Program-made: the position numbers and the translations under genes
IMG/VR virus record: IMGVR_UViG_3300013137_000110
Location: 1-22,221 of that record
DNA length: 22,221 bases
Strand: one strand, 5' to 3'
DNA from: a virus
Part shown: positions 7,794-15,276 of the stretch, one piece after another
Layout of the letters: every line of letters begins with the position of its first letter
Numbering within the stretch: the stretch's first letter is position 1
Notes under the pieces: generated by a model
Told to the model about the DNA's origin: nothing
The model's input: only the letters and a program-made list of their open reading frames with translations
Databases searched by the model: none

Positions 7794-8762
7794 TTAATAG
7801 CTTTCCTGCAGATTGGTAAGCACCGCCTCGATCATCTTCGCCTCATCCAAGCTGTAATGAGCCTTGAATTTGATTGTCTGCGTGACAATGTCATTGTTTC
7901 CGCTTTTTCTCGACCAGTCCTGAAGCGAAACTAATGCAAGATCAATCTTAAGCTGAGGATTTGAAGCCGAACCAATAACAGCATCTCCTTTGATGTCTAT
8001 TCTTATCGCCTTCATTGTTCCGCTTTCAAAAACGCTCTTGAAGGTGTTTGTATCCTCAAAAACCGCCTCAATATTTCCCTCGACTGAAAACTCCTTGTTG
8101 GCATAATCAACTGGCTCGGTAGAACCCAATACATCATGCTCTTCAATGTTTTTGTTGATTGAAATTTCAAAGCTTTTCACATTGACTGCCGAAGTCAAAT
8201 CCAGACCACCAAGATCCGATGCCAGCTTCAATGTCGCATGCTTGCTTATAAATTCATTCTCAGAAGTGTACACAACCGCATTCGCCGAAGCTGATCCCTT
8301 CTTAGCTTTGAAAGCGCAAGAAAAATCAACAAATTTTCCGACAACCGCAGTGATCTTCAAGGATGAAACTACGCCAAGCGCATATTTCAATTGCTCAAGT
8401 TCATTTTTAACCTCAAGCGTCAAAGACTGATGAGCATTTGTGTTGGCCACCGAAAAAGTGTGATCATAAACCAAAGTCTCTCCGTCATGCAATTCCGAGC
8501 TGACACCTCCGAATGATCCAAGCAACAAAAGTCCGAAAGATTTGTCCCTGACCTTTCCGACAATTTCTCCTTCCGACCATTCTTTGACAATCCTCGCATC
8601 ATTGGAATCATGAATAACTCCCAATGATGAATCGTTGTTCACATATTGCTTTTTGTTGTCTACACTTACTTCCTCCTTTGGTAGCCAAAAGGAAGGCGCG
8701 ACAGCAATGCCCCTGCTTGATTCCTTTCCGATTCCGACTTGATATTTTCTTCCTCCAAACAT
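7794..8762 (-). CDS. Major tail tube protein
   Basis: A 322-residue protein, rich in beta strands, between the tail terminator region and the chaperones. The start MFGGRKYQVGIGKESSRGIA followed by VAPSFWLPKEE is common in siphophage tube proteins, where an N-terminal strand leads into the ring-forming beta sandwich. Further features are EWSEGEIVGKVRDKSFGLLL and the later repeat of strands around FEISINKNIEEHDVLGS and FSVEGNIEAVFEDTN, which are typical of tube proteins that stack as hexamers. It would build the tail shaft around the tape measure. The ATG follows an A/T-rich leader (TTAACAAAAAACTAT) with no Shine-Dalgarno site. Being a highly expressed structural gene, it makes the lack of one notable. 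Confidence 0.85.
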   Translation of the reverse strand: MFGGRKYQVGIGKESSRGIAVAPSFWLPKEEVSVDNKKQYVNNDSSLGVIHDSNDARIVKEWSEGEIVGKVRDKSFGLLLLGSFGGVSSELHDGETLVYDHTFSVANTNAHQSLTLEVKNELEQLKYALGVVSSLKITAVVGKFVDFSCAFKAKKGSASANAVVYTSENEFISKHATLKLASDLGGLDLTSAVNVKSFEISINKNIEEHDVLGSTEPVDYANKEFSVEGNIEAVFEDTNTFKSVFESGTMKAIRIDIKGDAVIGSASNPQLKIDLALVSLQDWSRKSGNNDIVTQTIKFKAHYSLDEAKMIEAVLTNLQESY

Positions 8763-8781
8763 ATAGTTTTTTGTTAATTAA

Positions 8782-8937
8782 TTATTTAGCCTTAATTTTT
8801 TCTTCAAGAATCTTGTCCGCTTCCTCTTTTGATTTAGCTTCAATGGTCATTTGATAATCCGGGTAAAAGAATTTATCTTTTTTCACGATTGGATCAGCTT
8901 TGCCTCCAACCATTTTGTTTTTTGATTCTTTTTGCAT
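8782..8937 (-). CDS. Small basic hypothetical protein (51 aa)
   Basis: A 51-residue reading frame that fills the gap between the tail terminator and tail tube genes. It reads MQKESKNKMVGGKADPIVKK, then DKFFYPDYQMTIEAKSKEEA, and ends in a lysine- and glutamate-rich helix. Not recognised. The reasons to believe it are that it has an ATG start 14 bases after the upstream stop, ends TAA 19 bases before the tube gene, and would otherwise leave a 189-base hole in a tightly packed operon. The YPDYQMTIEAKSKEEADKIL stretch suggests a short strand followed by a helix. Confidence 0.65.
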   Translation of the reverse strand: MQKESKNKMVGGKADPIVKKDKFFYPDYQMTIEAKSKEEADKILEEKIKAK

Positions 8938-8951
8938 ATTTTTGATTAAAA

Positions 8952-9380
8952 TTAATTTGTTATATCGACACTTTTATCCGCCTCCAGTTTCATCTCCGCA
9001 TACATCACTAGTCCTGCGCCCTCGTCATAAATTCCCCACATAAGCGGAACGGCTCTGCTCATGTCAGCTGTTCCACTTAAAGTGTCGTCCCTGTCAAAAT
9101 CATCCATAAGCCCATCAAGCACACCGCACAAAATATCAATTGCCTTACTGCGCCCCACCTTTTCAATCTCCTGATGAATCACAATGCGAAAAAAATATTT
9201 TCGGAAATTCTGTGTGTTTGTTTCATAGTCGCTCTGCACCTCGCTCGGCTCAAATGTCGCTGAAGGATATCCGCTGAATCCAGTTTTGTGATAATCAAAC
9301 ACATCAACCAAAGGCTGTCCCTCGCCTTTCCTTTCATCCAGCTTCTCTTTGATTTTTGATCTTATATCTGCCAGTCCCAT
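8952..9380 (-). CDS. Tail terminator protein
   Basis: A 142-residue protein after the HK97 gp10-like gene and before the tube gene, the usual place of the terminator that caps the finished tail and joins it to the head. The sequence begins MGLADIRSKIKEKLDERKGE and has FSGYPSATFEPSEVQSDYET and the helix DILCGVLDGLMDDFDRDDTL, a pattern common in this family (strand, YPA/S-x-TF, D-rich helix). The end (LVMYAEMKLEADKSVDI) is a closing strand. It starts one base after the stop of the upstream gene. The call combines synteny and motifs. Confidence 0.8.
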   Translation of the reverse strand: MGLADIRSKIKEKLDERKGEGQPLVDVFDYHKTGFSGYPSATFEPSEVQSDYETNTQNFRKYFFRIVIHQEIEKVGRSKAIDILCGVLDGLMDDFDRDDTLSGTADMSRAVPLMWGIYDEGAGLVMYAEMKLEADKSVDITN

Positions 9381-9381
9381 A

Positions 9382-9831
9382 TTATTTGATCAATTCTTTT
9401 ATTGTTTTATCCAATGCCTTCTGAAATTCATCATCTGCAATGACTCGTCCAGCAGACACGGCGCTATCAAAAAATGGATTTGCCTTTGTGCCTTTTCTGG
9501 CAATTGCCCTAGCCACTAAAAACGGCGGAATTCCTTTTCTGTTTGCCCATTTCTCAATCGGCTTAATTGGTGGCCAGTGTGGCTTCGTTCCTTTTGCCAC
9601 AAAAATTGCATAATCCGTAGCATTAGTGAGTTCACCCCTTAACATCTGAACCGAAAGCCTCCAATTTGACCTTAATCTTCCTGTATCGACTGGCGCTCCC
9701 ATGATTGCGTATCGCTGAACAGCAATAAGAGTTTTTGCAATAGCTTCATTGAAATTCATTGCGCTCTGCATTGGATAATCCATGATTAGCTTGCGCATCT
9801 TATCTAAATCTTTGATCTGAATCTGCCACAT
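9382..9831 (-). CDS. HK97 gp10-like neck / tail-completion protein
   Basis: A 149-residue protein with the family's clear signature: GAPVDTGRLRSNWRLSV at about residues 45-61, TNATDYAIFVAKGTKPHWPP at about 69-88, then GIPPFLVARAIARKGTKANP and FF. HK97 gp10 and related proteins act in the head-tail interface, and their exact role differs between phages. The start ATG overlaps the stop of the upstream stopper gene by one base (TAATG). Little doubt about family membership; the precise structural role is from known relatives. Confidence 0.92.
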   Translation of the reverse strand: MWQIQIKDLDKMRKLIMDYPMQSAMNFNEAIAKTLIAVQRYAIMGAPVDTGRLRSNWRLSVQMLRGELTNATDYAIFVAKGTKPHWPPIKPIEKWANRKGIPPFLVARAIARKGTKANPFFDSAVSAGRVIADDEFQKALDKTIKELIK

Positions 9832-10136
9832 TATGTTTTGCTCTTAACCAGTAATAATTCCTTAAATGAAAGCGACCCCATACTCTCCTGCTTCATGCCC
9901 CTGACCTCAAATTCATCCGTTCCGATCAGAACCTTGTCAGTAACAGCAACATCCTTGCCAATTTCAATGGTCAGCTTCCACCCTTCGCCATATTGAATGC
10001 TGTTCAAACTTGCTGTGCGATCATCAAGCTGTCTCAAATGTCCAAATCCGCTCACACTCGTCAAAACATAATCCGATTTATTCCCAGACTGCGTCAGTCT
10101 TTTTGTTGTGTAGCTGTAGGTTGCAAAGCTTTTCAT
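9831..10136 (-). CDS. Head closure (stopper) protein, SPP1 gp16 / HK97-type
   Basis: A 101-residue protein, small and beta-rich, directly after the connector gene, overlapping its stop by four bases (ATGA). The text MKSFATYSYTTKRLTQSGNK, later YGEGWKLTIEIGKDVAVTDK and VLIGTDEFEVRGMKQ, fits the head-tail joining (stopper) fold: a barrel with a long loop that plugs the portal channel. The motif DKVLIGTDEFEVRGM matches the family pattern in which a value is set, then a strand ending in V-G. It would seal the filled head before the tail is attached. Confidence 0.78.
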   Translation of the reverse strand: MKSFATYSYTTKRLTQSGNKSDYVLTSVSGFGHLRQLDDRTASLNSIQYGEGWKLTIEIGKDVAVTDKVLIGTDEFEVRGMKQESMGSLSFKELLLVKSKT

Positions 10137-10672
10137 AAAGACCAGCTGGAATAACTTGTTAAAATTTCCTTCTGCTCAAATGTGAGTTCATTTTTCCAAT
10201 CAATCTGTGCGCCACCCAATGCTTCCTTCAATTTCCCCTGTGCTTTTCTCGTTTCAAACATCTTCGCCACTAATTGCGTGGCAACCATTTCAACATCCTC
10301 TGGCACAGTCGCATAGCCTGCCTCATAAACAACTTCCAAATTCTGGTATCCCCTGACAACGCCTCCGCCAATGGCAATTTTTCCTTCTGATTTGTAGACC
10401 ACATAATTGATCGGGTCGATTGTGTACCATTGAGGCTCTGCCTGAGTCCCGACATTGTGCTTAATTGAAGTAACTGAAAGAATCGGATAATTTTTTAAAA
10501 CAACAGTATCACGCCCATCAAAATATTCAGTTGTCGTCCCTCTCTCAATATTCCTGTCAACATAATCAGTGATGAATCTTGAAATGCTTGCGCACAAACT
10601 ATCAAACAACGAATCGCTTGAGGTGTCCGTAATTCCGAGATAACTTTTCACTTTTGTTTTTTCAGTCAGCAT
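10133..10672 (-). CDS. Head-tail connector (HK97 gp6 / SPP1 gp15-like adaptor)
   Basis: A 179-residue protein, if read from the ATG at 10672. Its opening MLTEKTKVKSYLGITDTSSD and SLCASISRFITDYVDRNIER match the helical bundle that binds under the portal ring. The middle strand segment (FDGRDTVVLKNYPILSVTSI) is characteristic of these adaptors, and a C-terminal helix follows. An upstream in-frame TTG at 10702 would add ten residues, but it lies in a hairpin and the ATG start gives the family's usual N-terminus, so the ATG is chosen. Its stop overlaps the stopper gene. The adaptor forms a ring that extends the portal channel. Confidence 0.85.
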   Translation of the reverse strand: MLTEKTKVKSYLGITDTSSDSLFDSLCASISRFITDYVDRNIERGTTTEYFDGRDTVVLKNYPILSVTSIKHNVGTQAEPQWYTIDPINYVVYKSEGKIAIGGGVVRGYQNLEVVYEAGYATVPEDVEMVATQLVAKMFETRKAQGKLKEALGGAQIDWKNELTFEQKEILTSYSSWSL

Positions 10673-10689
10673 AAATAAATTTCTTATTC

Positions 10690-10721
10690 CGCCCGATAGC
10701 AATGCAACTCACTATCGGGCG
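10690..10721 (-). promoter_or_regulatory. Perfect 10-bp hairpin before the connector gene
   Basis: CGCCCGATAG and CTATCGGGCG are perfectly complementary and enclose a 12-base loop. The hairpin lies in the gap between the small gene ending at 10733 and the connector start at 10672. It is not followed by a U-tract on the minus strand (GGAATAAG), so it is not a typical terminator. RNA processing, stability or control of connector translation is possible. On the minus strand the loop reads TGAGTTGCATTG, of which AGTTGCAT recurs in the loops near 20078 and 20121 on the plus strand. Confidence 0.7.
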
Positions 10722-10732
10722 ATTAAAGCAAT

Positions 10733-10897
10733 CTATTCGGTTTCTTTTTCTTTCTTGGATTTCTTGCCTTCCTCGATCGGCTCTAAATATTCATCGCCAA
10801 TCGCTTTGACTTCATCTTTGCTAAGCTCGTATTCCTCGCCAGCAGAAAAATCCTTGTAGCCGACCGAAATGTTTGCTTTGACTTTATACTTCGGCAT
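10733..10897 (-). CDS. Small acidic protein after major capsid (54 aa)
   Basis: A 54-residue protein in the gap between the major capsid and connector genes. It reads MPKYKVKANISVGYKDFSAG, EEYELSKDEVKAIGDEYLEP, then a lysine/glutamate tail ending TAG. Short proteins of this pattern (a KYKVK strand, then G-x-EYEL and a charged helix) are often found in this position in siphophages, with no settled function. They may sit on the capsid or help assembly. The ATG is preceded by the A/T-rich leader AATTAATTGAAAAGTT without a Shine-Dalgarno site. Confidence 0.75.
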   Translation of the reverse strand: MPKYKVKANISVGYKDFSAGEEYELSKDEVKAIGDEYLEPIEEGKKSKKEKETE

Positions 10898-10931
10898 AAC
10901 TTTTCAATTAATTTATTATTCCTGCTGATGA

Positions 10932-12098
10932 TTAGGCGGCTGCAGTTTTTAGGCATGCAAATGCCTGACCAAGCGCAACTTTGAATCCGATGCGTTCCGT
11001 AATTCTCACAGCAGACATATTGCTTTCAAACAGATTGGTAGTTCCAATTGTTGCCTCTTCCGAAACAGCCATGGTCATCTGCTTTCTGTCGCCCAAGTAG
11101 GCAAACTGCAGATTTCCAAAAAGAATAAACTTCTTGCCAGCACCTGAAACGCTCTCCATTTTTTCAGGCAAATACACTGGATATCCCCAGATATACCCCA
11201 CAATTCCCGTACCTTTTGAAGCATCGCCAGTGACGATCGGATTTGAAAAAGTCGAGATATGCTGTCCGTTTTCAGTCAGCTTCTGCACGATATTCCAAAT
11301 GCCACGATGCATATAAAATCCAGCACCGCCAAGAGCCAATGGTTTGACCTTCGAAATGACATCTCGCAAATAATCAACAGTGATATCGGTAAAATCAGTC
11401 TTTCCTGAAGCCATCGTCACAATGTTGATATCCGAATCGTTAAGCACACCCGTAAAAGGCGATCCGTCACCGACAAGACCCTGACCATCTTCCTCCCCGG
11501 CAATTGCCTCAGCAAACAATTCAGCAAGCAAACTCACTGTGTCCACATCGGCATCTTCCAGCAATTCATTTGAGATAGGAGTCAATCCAACAAGAGTCTT
11601 AGCCAACAGCTGGACTTGCCCCAAAACTGGCGAGCTTACAGTTCCAGCGTTAGTTTCCCCAGGCCAGTAAACTGAAACTGAAGTCGTGATTTTAGGCAGA
11701 TTGAGCGTGTCCCTTTTCATCGGAATAACACGGCATTGATTGCGCACGATTCCGAAAGACTCAGCAAGCCTAATAACTTCAGCTCGGAATTCTTCAGGAA
11801 CCAAGTAACCACCCTGACTGTCAGTTCCTTCGGTCATTGCTTTTCCGCTGATCGCTCTAGCAGTTTCTTTGTCACGATTAAAAACAGCTTTGACAAAGCG
11901 TGCTATTTTTTCCTTGCCTTCAAGACCCTCAACTTCTTTAGCAAAACCGAAAATCTTTTTTTCAATTTTGTTGTAGCCTTTCTCTTCAAATTTCTTCTCC
12001 ATGACTTCGCCTGTCTTTTCCAAGATTGCAGGCATTGTCTTTTCAAGTGCTTGAGCAAAAACCTCTCCCACTTGTTCTAAATCTTTTTGTTCCAACAT
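10932..12098 (-). CDS. Major capsid protein, HK97 fold
   Basis: A 388-residue protein, the usual length for HK97-type capsid proteins made with a delta domain. Residues 1 to about 85 are a charged coiled coil that acts as built-in scaffold. Near residues 86-100 the text KAMTEGTDSQGGYLVPEEF marks the start of the mature N-arm, so the prohead protease probably cuts around there. The following VIPMKRDTLNLPKITTSVSV and WPGETNAG belong to the E-loop region, and GVLNDSDIN with later VGYIWGYPVYLPEKM to the A-domain and P-domain core. It is flanked by the protease upstream, as expected. No Shine-Dalgarno site is seen before the ATG, which is unusual for such an abundant protein in hosts that use those sites. 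Confidence 0.94.
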   Translation of the reverse strand: MLEQKDLEQVGEVFAQALEKTMPAILEKTGEVMEKKFEEKGYNKIEKKIFGFAKEVEGLEGKEKIARFVKAVFNRDKETARAISGKAMTEGTDSQGGYLVPEEFRAEVIRLAESFGIVRNQCRVIPMKRDTLNLPKITTSVSVYWPGETNAGTVSSPVLGQVQLLAKTLVGLTPISNELLEDADVDTVSLLAELFAEAIAGEEDGQGLVGDGSPFTGVLNDSDINIVTMASGKTDFTDITVDYLRDVISKVKPLALGGAGFYMHRGIWNIVQKLTENGQHISTFSNPIVTGDASKGTGIVGYIWGYPVYLPEKMESVSGAGKKFILFGNLQFAYLGDRKQMTMAVSEEATIGTTNLFESNMSAVRITERIGFKVALGQAFACLKTAAA

Positions 12099-12102
12099 AA
12101 AA

Positions 12103-12984
12103 TTATTTGATAGTTTTTAATTTCTGATTGACCTGATTCACAATCGTGTCAATCAACTGCGTTTTTTTCTGAACATCATCCAAAACCTCAGTTATTTTCG
12201 CAGATTTTATATCGTCATTTTGACTTCCGTCTTTGACGACTAATCCTTGAAGCTCGACCAACTTCTCAGTTAGATTTTCCTGTATACTTTTAATCTCCCC
12301 GACCATCAATTTGAATCCCTCCTTCATTGCATCTTTTAATTTGTCCTGACTTTCTTTGAGAGCCTGCATCTGTTTTTCAATCGCATCATCCTCTTTCTTT
12401 TCTGAAATAAACTCCTCAAGCGGTTCACTCAATTTGATTCCTGATTTTTTCATCGACTTCAAAACAAAAGCATATTCTTTTTCAACCCCTCGCTCTTTGA
12501 CCATATTCAGAATTGAAAGAGCCTCTGGGTTTGCTGGCACTGGCACAAAAGACAGCTCCAAAAGTTCGCTCTTTGTGATCTGATTCCCGTTGTATTCCAT
12601 GGGTATAAAACCTATGGAAACAGCCTTCAAAATACCCTCTTCGTAGAGCTTTCTGACCTGTTGTGCCAATGGATTAGCCTCGGCACTGGCAAAAACGCCC
12701 CTGACCACAGTTTTGCCAGCTTGGCGCACGATTTCCGTAGCCTTTCCTATTGGCAAAGACCAATAATCGTGACCAAATAAAATGACTGGATTCTGCATGT
12801 AATTCTTGATATCAATCCCTTCCTGCATCACAATTTCACCCTGCCGATCCACGCTTTCAGTCGAAGCCACAACTTCAAACCTGCCAGCATCGCCTTCTTC
12901 TTTGATGCTCGCCAAAAATTCCTTTCTTTGTTCAAGAGCTTTGACGATTTCGCCTTTTATTTTTTCACTGAATTTTTTTAGCAT
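12103..12984 (-). CDS. Prohead protease with C-terminal scaffold-like coiled coil
   Basis: A 293-residue protein of the HK97 gp4 / S78 herpesvirus-protease fold. The motifs are VVASTESVDRQGEIV (residues 38-52), NPVILFGHDYWSLPIGKATE with the catalytic histidine H72, GILKAVSIGFIPMEY with the catalytic serine S123, and LLELSFVPVPANPEAL (141-156). From about 190 to the end it is charged coiled coil, which may serve as extra scaffold. It would cleave the delta domain of the capsid protein and itself during head maturation. It lies between the portal and the capsid genes, 4 bases before the latter. The start ATG follows an A/T-rich leader. Confidence 0.93.
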   Translation of the reverse strand: MLKKFSEKIKGEIVKALEQRKEFLASIKEEGDAGRFEVVASTESVDRQGEIVMQEGIDIKNYMQNPVILFGHDYWSLPIGKATEIVRQAGKTVVRGVFASAEANPLAQQVRKLYEEGILKAVSIGFIPMEYNGNQITKSELLELSFVPVPANPEALSILNMVKERGVEKEYAFVLKSMKKSGIKLSEPLEEFISEKKEDDAIEKQMQALKESQDKLKDAMKEGFKLMVGEIKSIQENLTEKLVELQGLVVKDGSQNDDIKSAKITEVLDDVQKKTQLIDTIVNQVNQKLKTIK

Positions 12985-13008
12985 AAGTTTTGAAAAAAAT
13001 TATTTTAT

Positions 13009-14949
13009 TTACTTAAGAATTGGAAGCAAGACACATCGGCAATTTGCATGAAGCGGTGGCTCACCAATATCCCTAAAATCAATCGCCATACCCATAAACT
13101 CATCGCCCTCGTAAAAATAAACTTCGTTCAGTTCTGTTGTGTGTCCATCCATTTCAGCGCATGTTTCACATGTTCTCTCATCCTGAGCCGTATACCACTC
13201 TTTGCCTGAAACAACGCCTGACTGATTCCACGCACTCTCCATTCCCGCATTGCTTGTTCTGATCGTTTCGGTTCTCGCTATGCGTTCAGCTCTCACCTCA
13301 TCTGCATAATCAAAATATTCATTCACTTTTTCTGTTATCGCATTGATGCCAAGTCCTTCATCGCTCGCCTCGTTTATCAGTTTGCTCAATTCTTCATCAG
13401 TAATTTTGGCTATATTCTCAGCGAGCATCAGATCGTATTTTCCCAATTCGTCACTGATGTCAGATGTAAAATCAAAATCATTCTCAAGTCCCAACCTTAG
13501 CAATGCGAGTTTTCCTGATTTTTCCAACAGTTCCCTCTGCATTGGGGTAAGCAGATCAACTATCATTCCGACTTCTTTGTCTTTTTCAATAATTCCTTTT
13601 TTGCTGATTGATTTCTCTCCTATATTTTTCAATGTCCGCTCTCGCAATCCATGAAAATATTTGCGAAATTCGTTTTTGTATTTTGCTTCAAACGGCGACT
13701 GCATTTTTATCATTGATTCCCATGCTTTCTCGCCTCGCAACATTCGCTCGTCCTGTTTTTGAAGTTTTTTTTTATAATTCAGCTGTTGAGGCACTGGACT
13801 CACTGTTGCTCTCATCTCATCTCCGCCATCAAGTTCCGGTAAGCCCTCCTCTCTTCGGATATCGTTTGTTGTGAGCCACTTATTCCAACCCTGCGCATAT
13901 TCACTGACAATTTCAGCCCTGTCCTCTGGCACTGGATTATCAAACTCCAAATATAATTCCGATCCATATTCCAAAACCAATGATGCGTTGAGCGCATCCT
14001 GAATTTTCTTAAGTCTTGGCTTGATCGTGAATCTCGTGAAAGACCAAAGTGCCATTTTTGCATTAGCAAGATTCACATCCTCGCTCATCATCAGACCCTT
14101 TGAAATTCCAAACATCAAGAAAATATCATCCCGATCCAATTTGCGCTGATCAATGAAAGCCAACTCTCGCTGATTAAACTGCGTCTTGTTATATTTCAGA
14201 CCGCCATGCAATATTGGCGTTTTGTTTGCATTCTCTATTCCCTCCTGTTGTTTTTTCCAGTTGCTTTCAATTCTGCGTTTTTGCTGTTCATTCAGTTTGC
14301 CGTCAAACTCAAGCACACCGCCGACAAATGCTCCGTTTTCAAAAAACTTTTTGTTCCATTCCCTGATCGTTTCATCCTCATCAATAAAACTCATTGAAGC
14401 CTGCACTGTTCCGATTCCCTTGAATGGCTTTGACCTGTCAAAATATTTCGGATTGTAATTTCTGATATGAATAACCTCTTCAGGCATCAGATCAACATTG
14501 ATCTCTCCATTGAAATAGACATATTTCTCAATAAGCCGTTCTTTGTTGTTGCTTGGCTGAATCTTCATCCAGTCAGATCGCAACGGCCATAATTCTTTTG
14601 TTTTATTTCCAGTCTTAGCTTTAAAAACATAAGCATTGCCGTCTAAATCCAGTGAAGCCGAGATATGCTCGAAAATATCAGCTCTGGTCATTTCAGGATT
14701 TGGATTATTAAGCAGTTTCAACAGCTCATGATCCGTTTGTTCCTTATCGTTATCACCGCTGACTTTTTTATAAAGCCTAAGATTCGCCGAGCTTACCTCC
14801 TGAGCAATAAGGTTGATGCATCGAAAAACCCAGCTATGATATTTGTCGGCAAAATCATTATTCCTGCCTAAAACTTTGCCAAAAAAGAAGTTCCTGATCG
14901 CTGAGATTCCGGGTGTAAATTCTTTTTTGCGGAAAAGTTTTTCAAACAT
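13009..14949 (-). CDS. Portal protein fused to MuF / SPP1 gp7-like minor head domain
   Basis: A 646-residue protein from the ATG at 14949. Residues about 1-400 are an HK97-type portal: YHSWVFRCINLIAQEVSSAN, then LDLDGNAYVFKAKTG, FKGIGTVQASMSFIDEDE and QRKLDRDDIFLMFGISKGL. Residues about 420-646 are a MuF-type minor head domain, with RAERIARTETIRTSNAGMES at 553-572, WYTAQDERTCETCAEMDG with C594/C597, and EPPLHANCRCVLLPIL with H634, C637 and C639, a zinc-site pattern. The two are usually separate neighbouring genes; here they are one frame with no stop. The portal is the DNA gate, and MuF-type proteins sit inside the head near it. A TTG 18 bases upstream (14967) also fits the frame but lies in the terminator stem, so the ATG is preferred. 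The gene follows directly on a terminator-like hairpin. Confidence 0.9.
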   Translation of the reverse strand: MFEKLFRKKEFTPGISAIRNFFFGKVLGRNNDFADKYHSWVFRCINLIAQEVSSANLRLYKKVSGDNDKEQTDHELLKLLNNPNPEMTRADIFEHISASLDLDGNAYVFKAKTGNKTKELWPLRSDWMKIQPSNNKERLIEKYVYFNGEINVDLMPEEVIHIRNYNPKYFDRSKPFKGIGTVQASMSFIDEDETIREWNKKFFENGAFVGGVLEFDGKLNEQQKRRIESNWKKQQEGIENANKTPILHGGLKYNKTQFNQRELAFIDQRKLDRDDIFLMFGISKGLMMSEDVNLANAKMALWSFTRFTIKPRLKKIQDALNASLVLEYGSELYLEFDNPVPEDRAEIVSEYAQGWNKWLTTNDIRREEGLPELDGGDEMRATVSPVPQQLNYKKKLQKQDERMLRGEKAWESMIKMQSPFEAKYKNEFRKYFHGLRERTLKNIGEKSISKKGIIEKDKEVGMIVDLLTPMQRELLEKSGKLALLRLGLENDFDFTSDISDELGKYDLMLAENIAKITDEELSKLINEASDEGLGINAITEKVNEYFDYADEVRAERIARTETIRTSNAGMESAWNQSGVVSGKEWYTAQDERTCETCAEMDGHTTELNEVYFYEGDEFMGMAIDFRDIGEPPLHANCRCVLLPILK

Positions 14950-15006
14950 AAAATAAAAAAAGCCCAAATGATATTTAATCTCGTAAGACTAAATATCATT
15001 TGGGCT
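14950..15006 (-). terminator. Perfect terminator hairpin just before portal start
   Basis: On the minus strand a 17-base arm (15006-14990) pairs perfectly with the second arm (14977-14961), and the loop closes further through a G-U pair and three more pairs onto a UACG tetraloop. Seven T then ATTTT follow, ending at the portal ATG at 14949. This is the strongest intrinsic terminator shape in the window. Because no room is left for a promoter after it, the portal and all later genes would have to be reached by read-through, antitermination or a promoter within the hairpin block. Confidence 0.85.
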
Positions 15007-15037
15007 CGTAAGCCAACAGCCAACACCTCGTAAGATG
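15003..15037 (-). promoter_or_regulatory. Two UACG-loop hairpins ahead of the terminator
   Basis: Two more small hairpins precede the terminator on the minus strand. CATCT-TACG-AGGTG lies at 15037-15024 directly after the zinc-ribbon stop, and GGCT-TACG-AGCC at 15014-15003. Both have the same tetraloop as the terminator tip, so the octamer CTTACGAG occurs three times (plus-strand positions 14980, 15005 and 15027). The second hairpin uses the first four bases of the terminator's upstream arm, so the two structures exclude each other. This is compatible with an attenuation device or protein-binding sites. Confidence 0.6.
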
Positions 15038-15265
15038 CTAAGCTGTTATCATTTTTAATTTTGCACCCTTATCGTATTCTCTTTTTTTGATTTTGTCAAT
15101 CGTTGAAAATTTTGAATCACTATCAAGTGCTTTAAATTTCAGATCATACACACACAAAACCGCCTTGCAATTAAAGCACTTCAGCGTGAAATCATCGAAA
15201 GCTCCCATGTTTCTGATTTCCATTATTTTTGATCCGCATTTCGGACAATGTGCAAGATGTTTCAT
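15038..15265 (-). CDS. Zinc-ribbon protein, Com-like
   Basis: A 75-residue protein with two zinc knuckles, C7/C10 (HCPKCGSK) and C30/C33 (KCFNCKA), the spacing of a single zinc ribbon. The text resembles Mu Com, a small translational activator, and similar phage zinc ribbons near terminase genes, although no specific residue settles the point. The C-terminal half is charged and basic. It is placed between the large terminase and the portal, followed at once by the UACG hairpins and terminator. With its terminator it looks a little like an inserted cargo gene. It may bind RNA or DNA, and might act on the adjacent hairpins; this is speculation. Confidence 0.7.
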   Translation of the reverse strand: MKHLAHCPKCGSKIMEIRNMGAFDDFTLKCFNCKAVLCVYDLKFKALDSDSKFSTIDKIKKREYDKGAKLKMITA

Positions 15266-15276
15266 ATCTGTTTTTA

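Noticed and set aside
10673-10702. Upstream TTG start giving ten extra residues (MLSGGIRNLF) to the connector
   Set aside because: The start lies in a hairpin loop region, and the ATG at 10672 matches the usual adaptor N-terminus.
14950-14967. Upstream TTG start giving six extra residues (MGFFYF) to the portal protein
   Set aside because: The extra codons are simply the terminator arm and its U-tract. The ATG at 14949 gives a normal portal N-terminus.
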